12,003 nt of DNA from Betaproteobacteria bacterium (lineage in GTDB: Bacteria > Pseudomonadota > Gammaproteobacteria > Burkholderiales > Casimicrobiaceae). The position numbers were made by a program, and so were the translations under genes. Positions 1-6,371 of this stretch are shown here, piece after piece. Position 1 is the first letter of the stretch. The number at the start of each line of letters is the position of its first letter. The stretch covers positions 1 through 12,003 of the forward strand of contig JANXZT010000097.1 in NCBI GenBank assembly GCA_025355395.1. The letters are read 5' to 3'. The notes beneath the pieces were generated by a model. It saw only the letters and a list, made by a program, of their open reading frames with translations. It searched no databases and was not told the DNA's origin.

Positions 1-330
1 CGGGCGGGGCGCTCCGCCACGCTCAATGTGAGTCGGGCAGAACGCTTGCGCGCGCTGCTGGCCATCTGCTTTCTGACGAGCAGCGCGCTTGCGGCGGCGG
101 CGCTGGCACCGTACTGGTTGCCGGTTGCGATCCTGGTCGGCGCGGCCGCCGCCAATTGGAAGCTGGTGGCGCTTTTCCGTCGCCGTCGCGGATGGACCTT
201 CGCCGTCGGCGGGATCCTTTTTCACCAGCTCTACTACATTTACGGATCCGCCGCTTTTGCCTGGTGCTGGGTCGAGCGGTGTTGGTTGACGCTGCAGGCG
301 GTCGCCAGCCGGGCCATAAGCGCTCGCTGA
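1..330 (+). CDS. Family 2 glycosyltransferase, C-terminal membrane tail (partial at left edge)
   Basis: The frame is open to the window edge, so only the last 109 codons are present; the GTG at 28 is internal rather than a start. The visible part begins with RAGRSATLNVSR, then two hydrophobic segments (LLAICFLTSSALAAAALAP and YWLPVAILVGAAAANW). Next come a basic stretch FRRRRG and a final amphipathic segment, FAVGGILFHQLYYIYG. This order, with 'arrrG...f..H.LYY.Y', is typical of the membrane tail of GT2 enzymes that act on polyprenyl-phosphate or lipid-linked acceptors at the inner membrane. The catalytic GT-A domain lies outside the window, so the donor and acceptor cannot be read. It converges on the GT-C gene with 34 bases between the stops and no evident terminator. 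The assignment rests on tail pattern only; another small membrane protein is possible but less likely because the frame continues upstream. Confidence 0.72.
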   Translation, partial: RAGRSATLNVSRAERLRALLAICFLTSSALAAAALAPYWLPVAILVGAAAANWKLVALFRRRRGWTFAVGGILFHQLYYIYGSAAFAWCWVERCWLTLQAVASRAISAR

Positions 331-364
331 TACCGCAACGACAAGGGACCATTGAAGCCCGACA

Positions 365-1771
365 TCAGGGGAGCGCCTTTTGCAGGGGCGGCGCATATGC
401 CCCTTCATGTTGCCCGCTCAACCGTGGCGGATCGTGCAGCAGCAGCGCGAGGTAGAACACCAATGCGGGAACCATGTGCAGCAGCAGCCGGTTGACCAGC
501 GTTTCGTCGTCGACGCCGCCAGCGGCGCTGCTGAAGAAATAAACGATAAAGACAAAACCCAGCGCTCCCGACATCGTTGCCGTCATCGAGGCGAGGTCCG
601 GCGCCCACAGCCTGCGGTAACGCCGCACGACCACGACCGCGGCCGCAAGCCACAACAAGTGCCAGTTGTCCATGATGAACAGATGTTGCATGAGGGGCAA
701 CGAAACATTTTCGAATCCGGTGCGAAGCACATATCCGAACATCGCGATTTCTGCGGGCCCGAACGCGACATAGAAGAGTGCCGCCGCGCCCAATGAAAAG
801 ACCAACCCAAGCCCGACACGCCGGTTGAGCGCAACGACGACCGGCGGTACTAGCGTCAGTGCCCAAAGCATGCCTTCGACCTTGATCGTGACCAATACCG
901 CGGCCATCGCCGCGACGAGCGTGATGTCGAATCGTTCGCGCGTGCGCGTCCATCGCCACAATGCCATTGCCGCCATGCCGTAAGCGGTTGCGATGAACAC
1001 GTCGGCAGTGCCCGCCAACGCGACATGGATGTTCAGAATTGGGAGCGACAGAACGAGGTAAGTGAACAGCATAGCGGTCGAAGCATCGGCGCCGGCGCGC
1101 CGCAATTGGGCGTAGAACGCGAGGCCCAGTGCGACCGCGACCGCGAGCCATGGCGCGTTCATCAGCGACTCGTCCCAACGGCCAAGCCAGACATTGGTCC
1201 ACACTTGCAGCAGCGGCACGGTGGCCGGGTAATAGGAGTGCATGTCGACGAAACGCATGGCGTCGCCCGGCGCGAGCCATTGCTCCTGAGACACGAAAGG
1301 TGCCATCCGGCCATAATCGAACCAGACCTTGGCCTTTGTCGCCCACTGCGACCAGGCATCCCACGGCTGCAGCGGACGCCACGCGATTTCAGCCGCCAGT
1401 CCGATGAGCCGAATCGCGATCAGCGCGAGACACACCCAGGACAATCCGCGCAGGGGCACCAGCAGCACCTCTCGTGCGGGCAGTATTCGACTCCCCGACA
1501 CCCGCGGTCCTCGACGCGCACGTGTCAGCCCGAGCAATACCACGATCAGCACCAGCATTGGCAGCGCGACCATCGGCAACGTCCAGGGAATCCCGGCGGC
1601 ATCGAGCAAGCGCAGGGTGAGCGTTGCCGCGAAGGCACCCAACGGATAGCCGTACCCGGCAGCGAGCAGCCAGCAGGAACGATCATTCCGGCGCCAAAGG
1701 AGCAGCACGGACAGCGTCCCGGCGAGCCACGGCAGTCCGACGCTTAGCGTCAATCCGATGAAATCACGCAT
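365..1771 (-). CDS. GT-C/GT39-like polytopic membrane glycosyltransferase
   Basis: This 468-residue protein has about ten hydrophobic segments across its length. The first extracytoplasmic loop carries WDAWSQWATKAKVWF (about residues 137-151) and later DMHSYYPATVPLLQVW (176-191). Further on are GTADVFIA (254-261) and IKVEGM (296-301). An acidic/tryptophan loop after the first helices plus a later 'K.EG' is the pattern of uncharacterised GT-C proteins related to GT39/ArnT. Those enzymes transfer sugars from polyprenyl-phosphate donors on the periplasmic side of the inner membrane. Acceptor and sugar cannot be predicted. The ATG at 1769-1771 is preceded by a modest CAGGG. The gene starts 36 bases after the uncharacterised membrane protein on the same strand, so the two are probably co-transcribed. 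A partner GT2 enzyme next door could supply the polyprenyl-linked donor (inference). I am confident it is a membrane protein and moderately confident of the GT-C class. Confidence 0.8.
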   Translation of the reverse strand: MRDFIGLTLSVGLPWLAGTLSVLLLWRRNDRSCWLLAAGYGYPLGAFAATLTLRLLDAAGIPWTLPMVALPMLVLIVVLLGLTRARRGPRVSGSRILPAREVLLVPLRGLSWVCLALIAIRLIGLAAEIAWRPLQPWDAWSQWATKAKVWFDYGRMAPFVSQEQWLAPGDAMRFVDMHSYYPATVPLLQVWTNVWLGRWDESLMNAPWLAVAVALGLAFYAQLRRAGADASTAMLFTYLVLSLPILNIHVALAGTADVFIATAYGMAAMALWRWTRTRERFDITLVAAMAAVLVTIKVEGMLWALTLVPPVVVALNRRVGLGLVFSLGAAALFYVAFGPAEIAMFGYVLRTGFENVSLPLMQHLFIMDNWHLLWLAAAVVVVRRYRRLWAPDLASMTATMSGALGFVFIVYFFSSAAGGVDDETLVNRLLLHMVPALVFYLALLLHDPPRLSGQHEGAYAPPLQKALP

Positions 1772-1807
1772 GAGGCCCTGCGTTGATTCGACAATGCATG
1801 CTGGCGT

Positions 1808-3016
1808 TCATCTCAGTCGGAGCAACACGACCGCGTCGCTCTTCCACAATACTTCGTCAACGGCTTTACGCGTGCCGTCGACCCACACCAGCATCTTCCG
1901 CGCGCGATCGTAGACAACGCCGCTGTACAGGAACAGCAGCACGTAATCACCCGCGTGCAGGTCGTGAGCATCCGGCGCGCGCGCTGTTCGCGGCGAGTCC
2001 TGGTAGAACGCATTGACGCTGTGCGGATAGAGAAAAAAGGCGCCGCGCACGCGCAGCGTCTGGTTGTCCGCGAGAAAGATGATGCGCACCGGGGGCGGGG
2101 GCAGCGCGGCGCTCATCTCCCGCATCAACGTGAAGAGTTCGTGGTCAGCGGCCGCGAGATGCTTTTGGTCGTTGCTCTTGCCGGCGAATGCCCCGGCCGT
2201 GTCCCCGAGCTGGCGCCAGAGATTGATCTGCCATCGCGCATCGAGCACGAACCAGCCGGCGATAAAAATGGTCCACACAACCCGGCGATCCATTGGCCAA
2301 TTGCTCCGGCGCGCGACAAGCACATAACCGGTGACCGCCAGCAATTGTGCGATGGCAGTGGCCGCCAGCAGCGAGAGGGGCTGGGTACGTTCCTCGTCGA
2401 ACGGAAACGTGAGCGAGTTGCCTCGGAACGGGAAGTAAGTGGTCCATTGCTGGCGAAGGTCCAGAGCCGCGGTACCCAGCCAAACACCAGGAACGGTGAA
2501 GGACTCCAGCAATAGTGGTGCCGACATTTCTCCGCGAACGATCAGTTCGACGCCGATGATGGAACCGGTCCAGCCGTCGCCGGTGTCCAGTCGAAGCGGC
2601 GCGACATGGCCATCGACCCATTCGAGCGGTTTGTGGTATGTGCGACCGGGGTGCTCCCGATTGCGCCACGCGAATGTAAGCGCCGGTTGCACCGGACCGG
2701 GCGCGTGAAGGTTCCATTCGACACGCGGGTACCGTTCGGCCGGAAATGTCGGCACGCGGGTGGAGAGGACTGCGGAGCCGGAACGATCGAGGGAATCCAG
2801 CGCCAACGTGCCACCGATGGGCTGTCCACTGCCGCGGACAATGGTGAAATCGGCTCCGCGCACGATAACGGGTGCGGGCGCGCCGAACCAGTTGCCTCCT
2901 GCGTGCACGCTCACCAGCACAACCATGACGACGGCATACGAACCGCCAAGCGCCCAGGCCGCGGCCGACCACCATCGCGGTGGGGTAACGGCGATGCCAC
3001 GCGTCGACGCATGCAC
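1808..3016 (-). CDS. Uncharacterised membrane protein with two extracytoplasmic domains
   Basis: I do not recognise a named family in this 402-residue protein. It has a membrane segment at about residues 17-38, then some 170 residues rich in beta-type sequence, including LALDSLDRSGSAVLSTRVP and ESFTVPGVWL, suggestive of a beta-sandwich. Two more helices lie near 213-236 and 246-263. A C-terminal domain of about 140 residues follows, with RIIFLADNQTLRVRGAFFLY, PHSVNAFY and DYVLLFLYSG. If the N-terminus is cytoplasmic, both soluble parts face the periplasm. The GTG at 3014-3016 is the only start near the N-terminus: an in-frame TAG lies eight codons upstream and no ATG precedes the first helix. 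No good Shine-Dalgarno sequence is visible. It precedes the GT-C glycosyltransferase by 36 bases, and its C-terminal domain recalls the soluble tails found on some GT39-like enzymes, so an accessory or split-partner role is a reasonable inference. Confidence 0.75.
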   Translation of the reverse strand: MHASTRGIAVTPPRWWSAAAWALGGSYAVVMVVLVSVHAGGNWFGAPAPVIVRGADFTIVRGSGQPIGGTLALDSLDRSGSAVLSTRVPTFPAERYPRVEWNLHAPGPVQPALTFAWRNREHPGRTYHKPLEWVDGHVAPLRLDTGDGWTGSIIGVELIVRGEMSAPLLLESFTVPGVWLGTAALDLRQQWTTYFPFRGNSLTFPFDEERTQPLSLLAATAIAQLLAVTGYVLVARRSNWPMDRRVVWTIFIAGWFVLDARWQINLWRQLGDTAGAFAGKSNDQKHLAAADHELFTLMREMSAALPPPPVRIIFLADNQTLRVRGAFFLYPHSVNAFYQDSPRTARAPDAHDLHAGDYVLLFLYSGVVYDRARKMLVWVDGTRKAVDEVLWKSDAVVLLRLR

Positions 3017-3461
3017 AGTGCGTGCTCGCGGCGGCTACTGAGGATTACGCAAACAAGTGACGCAGGAAATCCGGATATCGTCGTTTCCGTGCATTCGCAG
3101 GACCCAGTGGCGTCTGCGCCGGCAGCCGCTCATAGCCGGCGGCGCACGCTCATCGATCATGGCAACCCAGCGGACCGCGCGCGGCCGCACGAAGGCGCGT
3201 GTGCATGACATGAAGTGTACCAAGGCCCATCACAGGTTTCCATCGGTACCGGTCATCGCGACACGGGTGGTAAATACCTCGCCTCGCAAGTTTCGCTATG
3301 TTCGAGACGCCCCGCATCGCCGATCGCTTCGTCGCTCATCCTTGCCATGGCTGGGGCTTTGGCTGCGGTTCGCTTCGCGCGCTCGGCGCGCGGATGCGGC
3401 TCTGGGCATTTACGCAAACTTATGGGGCGAGGTACCAGGACGCGGGTGATAATGGTCACCG
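3017..3461. promoter_or_regulatory. Divergent intergenic region between membrane-protein and oxidoreductase genes
   Basis: This 445-base stretch lies between divergently transcribed genes and should hold both promoters. No credible coding region was seen: the small open frames on either strand lack recognisable protein features. The direct repeat TTACGCAAAC occurs at 3045-3054 and 3410-3419, each roughly 30-60 bases upstream of one of the two divergent starts. A GC-rich hairpin lies at 3376-3392. GATAAT at 3448-3453 resembles a -10 box for the rightward gene but lacks a convincing -35 and would leave almost no leader. I could not place a firm promoter on either strand. Confidence 0.45.
3376..3392. 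repeat. GC-only hairpin, 7-base arms, 3-base loop
   Basis: CGCGCGC, loop TCG, GCGCGCG is a perfect inverted repeat about 75 bases upstream of the oxidoreductase start. It has no following T-run, so it does not look like an intrinsic terminator. In a GC-rich genome such a hairpin can arise by chance; a role in the leader of the rightward transcript is possible but unproven. Confidence 0.4.
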
Positions 3462-3467
3462 GTGCCC

Positions 3468-5072
3468 ATGACAGAACGACGAAAAACGGCAGTAATCATT
3501 GGCGCCGGCCCGGCCGGACTGACTGCCGCGCTGGAGCTGCTCCGGAAAACCGATGTCCACCCCATCGTAGTCGAGGCGTCGGACACGGTCGGCGGCATCT
3601 CCCGAACCGTCAACTTCAACGGCTACCGGATGGATATCGGCGGCCACCGGTTTTTTTCCAAGTCGGATTGGGTAATGGACTGGTGGCAACAGATTCTGCC
3701 GCTCGAGCGCTCGGTGGCAGCGAGCGGCGAGCCGATCACGATCAGCTATCAGAACCGAAGCCGGGAGTTCTCGCCGCTGGAGCGCGTTGGTGCGGAAACG
3801 GAAGACCCGGATCGGGTCATGCTGTTGCGTAATCGACTGTCGCGGATCTATTTCCTGCGCAAGTTCTTTGATTACCCGATCAAACTCAATCTTCGAACTG
3901 TCGCCAATCTCGGCCCACTGCGATGTGTCAGGGCCACCTTCAGCTACGCGCGGGCATCGCTGTTTCCGCGCAACCCGGAACGCAGTCTCGAGGACTTCCT
4001 GATCAATCGTTTCGGCCGCGAGCTCTATCGCACCTTCTTCAAGTCTTATACCGAAAAGGTTTGGGGCGTCCCGTGCGCTCAAATCAGTGCCGAGTGGGGC
4101 GCCCAGCGGATCAAAGGTCTTTCGCTGACCAAAGCGGTGTTGCACGCATTGCGGCGATCGGTCACCACTGCGCCAGCATCGGCGCGGCGGGAGACAGAGA
4201 CGAGCCTCGTGGAACGCTTTCTCTATCCGCGGCTGGGTCCCGGGCAGCTCTGGGAAGCGGTGGCCGATCTGGTTCGACAACGCGGCGGCGAAATTCGTCT
4301 CCGACACACGGTCGAACGCGTCAGCGTGGACGACGGCCGCGTCAACAGTATCGGCATGCGCGACACCCGCAACGGGGCGGCCGTTTCGATGTCGGCCGAC
4401 TACGTGATTTCGACGATGCCCGTCAAGGATTTGGTCGCCAGTTTCAATCCTCCCGCGCCCGCCGGCGTACGGCGTGTCGCCGAAGCGCTGCCGTATCGCG
4501 ACTTCATCACTGTTGGCGTCATCGCGACGCGGATGAAGGGGCAGTCAACGCGGCGCTCACGCGAGCCGGCCACGATGCTTCCCGACAACTGGATCTACAT
4601 TCAGGAACCCGACGTGCGCCTCGGCCGGCTGCAAATATTCAACAATTGGAGTCCGGCCCTGGTGCCCGATCCGGCCAAGGTGTGGCTCGGCCTCGAGTAT
4701 TTTTGCCAGCAAGGCGATGATCTCTGGCGGCTTTCTGATCCGCAGATGCAGGCATTGGCAATTCGCGAACTGGCGCAGATCGACCTTGTCGACCCCGGTG
4801 ATGTGGTGGCCGCGACGGTCATTCGGGTGCCCAAAGCCTATCCCGCCTATTTTGGCGCCTATGCGGAATTTGAAGTGATCCGATCGCACGTCGACGCGAT
4901 CGCCAATCTGTTTCTGGTCGGCCGCAATGGCATGCATCGCTACAACAATCAGGATCACTCGATGCTCACGGCGAAGACTGCGGTCGACAATATCGGTTCT
5001 GGCCGTCTCGACAAGCGCAATATCTGGGACATCAATGTCGATGGCGAATACCACGAACAGAAGGCAAACTGA
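3468..5072 (+). CDS. FAD-dependent oxidoreductase, UDP-galactopyranose-mutase/amine-oxidase-like
   Basis: The protein has about 534 residues. It opens with a dinucleotide-binding fold: VIIGAGPAGLTAALELL (GxGxxG), then VVEASDTVGGISRTV with the acidic ribose-binding residue and GG, followed by GYRMDIGGHRFFSK, typical of the flavin amine-oxidase superfamily. Near the C-terminus are LFLVGRNGMHRYNN and QDHSM, which close the FAD site as in UDP-galactopyranose mutase and protoporphyrinogen-oxidase-like enzymes. The length exceeds classical bacterial mutases (about 380 residues) and fits the longer uncharacterised group found in polysaccharide loci. It may rearrange, oxidise or reduce a nucleotide-sugar or lipid-linked sugar in the cytoplasm; the reaction cannot be read from sequence. 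The ATG at 3468 is preferred; GTG at 3462 in the same frame would add two residues, and in-frame stops lie just upstream of that. The gene converges on the Mur ligase gene with only 12 bases between the stops. Confidence 0.88.
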   Translation: MTERRKTAVIIGAGPAGLTAALELLRKTDVHPIVVEASDTVGGISRTVNFNGYRMDIGGHRFFSKSDWVMDWWQQILPLERSVAASGEPITISYQNRSREFSPLERVGAETEDPDRVMLLRNRLSRIYFLRKFFDYPIKLNLRTVANLGPLRCVRATFSYARASLFPRNPERSLEDFLINRFGRELYRTFFKSYTEKVWGVPCAQISAEWGAQRIKGLSLTKAVLHALRRSVTTAPASARRETETSLVERFLYPRLGPGQLWEAVADLVRQRGGEIRLRHTVERVSVDDGRVNSIGMRDTRNGAAVSMSADYVISTMPVKDLVASFNPPAPAGVRRVAEALPYRDFITVGVIATRMKGQSTRRSREPATMLPDNWIYIQEPDVRLGRLQIFNNWSPALVPDPAKVWLGLEYFCQQGDDLWRLSDPQMQALAIRELAQIDLVDPGDVVAATVIRVPKAYPAYFGAYAEFEVIRSHVDAIANLFLVGRNGMHRYNNQDHSMLTAKTAVDNIGSGRLDKRNIWDINVDGEYHEQKAN

Positions 5073-5084
5073 TTGGCCACCTCA

Positions 5085-6371
5085 CTACATGATCACCCGA
5101 TGCGTTCCCCATCCCGTCTTCAGCATCGGGCAGCTCACGCACTCCGTCGGGTGCATCCTGCAGAAACGGATGTTGCACAGTACGTGCTGCCCTTGCAGGA
5201 TCAGCCGCACCCGGTCGAGCATCTGCGTGTCGCGCCCTTTGATCAGCAGCACATCGCCCGGCTGCAGGATATTTTTCAGCACCGCCGCCGCCTGGGCAGG
5301 GGTGCGCCCGCCGTCGTGAATGGCGGACTTCGGCATTCCGGCGTGCCTTGCCCCCGTCGAGTAGCGGTCGAGGCTGTTGCCCACCACAACAAAATGTGAA
5401 GCGATTTGCGCCACCCGCTCGCCGAGGCTCCGGTAGATGATTCGCTGTCGATCAGGTGGCTCGGATACATCGCCCAACAGCACGATATGGCGCTGCGCCG
5501 GTATCTCGGCGAACACATCGAGCGCCGCGTATATCGTTTCCAGGCCGGACTTGAAATCGTCGCGCAGTACCGTCACACCGTTCGGCATGGCAACAGGTTG
5601 CATTCGACCCGGCGTCGGCGAAAGCGTCGCGAGCACGGCCAGCGTCTCATCCAGTGCAAAACCTTCGAGCTTCGACACCGCAATCGCAGCGAGCACGGGA
5701 TACAGCATATGGCGCCCGATCAAGCGCACCGTGACATCCCGCTGCCCGCCGAATGCTTGCAGACGAAAGCGCGTCCCATGAGGCCACTCGAGCCGAATGT
5801 CCTCGGCACGCACATCGCACGTCGGATGAAAGCCGAAGGTGATGATCCGTGCAGCCGTCTCCCCCTTCATCCACAGCACGTTCGGATCGTCGCCGTTCAA
5901 TACCGCGGTGCCTGACGGATGCAAGGCGCGGACCATCCGGGACTTCTCGGCGCGTGTCACCTCGAGGGTCGGAAGACTCCCGTTATGCTCGCTGCCGATC
6001 GATGTTACGACGGTCACATCCGGCCGGACCACTGGAGCATAGCGTGCCATCTGGCCGGGAGCCGAAATTCCAACCTCGATCACCGCATGTCGTTGCGACG
6101 GCCTGATCCGCAGCAGGGCAAGAGCGATCGAGCTCCACGCATTGAGCAGCATGTTCGGGTGCTCTGGCGCGTGCAGCGCCGCCGTGACGGCCCGCGTCGT
6201 GCTGGATTTTCCGTAGGAGCCGACGACCGCGATAACGCGGGTCTTTCGCGCCAAGGTCTGCCGATAAAGCCGTGCCAGTGCCGACGACACCGGCCACGAC
6301 CGATAGAGAACGCCTTTCTTGATGAGCTGCCGGCCGGCCGGCGTCTGCATCATCGCCGGGATGTCTTTCAT
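5085..6371 (-). CDS. MurF-like ATP-dependent amide ligase lacking the N-terminal domain, with Cys-rich tail
   Basis: From the ATG at 6371 this is 428 residues. The central ATPase domain shows the P-loop VVGSYGKSSTT (about residues 49-59), then VIEVGISAPGQ, VTSIGSEHNGS and RAEKSRM, all in MurF order. LIGRH (about 217-221) precedes the C-terminal domain, which has LLGDVSE (about 298-304) and LIKGR (about 376-380). Such enzymes activate a carboxylate as acyl-phosphate and join it to an amine. Only about 50 residues precede the P-loop, so the UDP-MurNAc-binding domain of MurF is missing. MurF's DDSYNAN is replaced by DDFKSG. After the usual fold end comes a tail of about 30 residues with four cysteines (399, 404, 411, 414; C-x4-C-x6-C-x2-C). 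The chosen start overlaps the amidotransferase stop as ATGA. ATGs at 6383 and 6431 are in-frame alternatives, adding 4 or 20 residues. It is the last gene of the operon; the substrate is unknown. Confidence 0.87.
   Translation of the reverse strand: MKDIPAMMQTPAGRQLIKKGVLYRSWPVSSALARLYRQTLARKTRVIAVVGSYGKSSTTRAVTAALHAPEHPNMLLNAWSSIALALLRIRPSQRHAVIEVGISAPGQMARYAPVVRPDVTVVTSIGSEHNGSLPTLEVTRAEKSRMVRALHPSGTAVLNGDDPNVLWMKGETAARIITFGFHPTCDVRAEDIRLEWPHGTRFRLQAFGGQRDVTVRLIGRHMLYPVLAAIAVSKLEGFALDETLAVLATLSPTPGRMQPVAMPNGVTVLRDDFKSGLETIYAALDVFAEIPAQRHIVLLGDVSEPPDRQRIIYRSLGERVAQIASHFVVVGNSLDRYSTGARHAGMPKSAIHDGGRTPAQAAAVLKNILQPGDVLLIKGRDTQMLDRVRLILQGQHVLCNIRFCRMHPTECVSCPMLKTGWGTHRVIM

Noticed and set aside
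405..1382. Long 325-residue antisense-type frame on the minus strand overlapping the GT-C gene
   Set aside because: It is a shifted frame of the same strand, rich in Arg/Gly/His; the GT-C frame has coherent membrane helices and motifs.
3035..3449. Small open frames on both strands in the divergent spacer (for example 3035-3223 minus and 3057-3449 plus)
   Set aside because: They have Arg/Pro/Ser-rich composition typical of chance frames in GC-rich DNA, with no recognisable motif or good ribosome-binding site.
3456..4307. 283-residue minus-strand frame opposite the oxidoreductase
   Set aside because: The opposite strand encodes an unmistakable FAD-binding protein; the antisense frame has no motif.
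5073..5084. Terminator between the convergent oxidoreductase and ligase genes
   Set aside because: Only 12 bases separate the stops and no stem-loop with a T-run is visible there.
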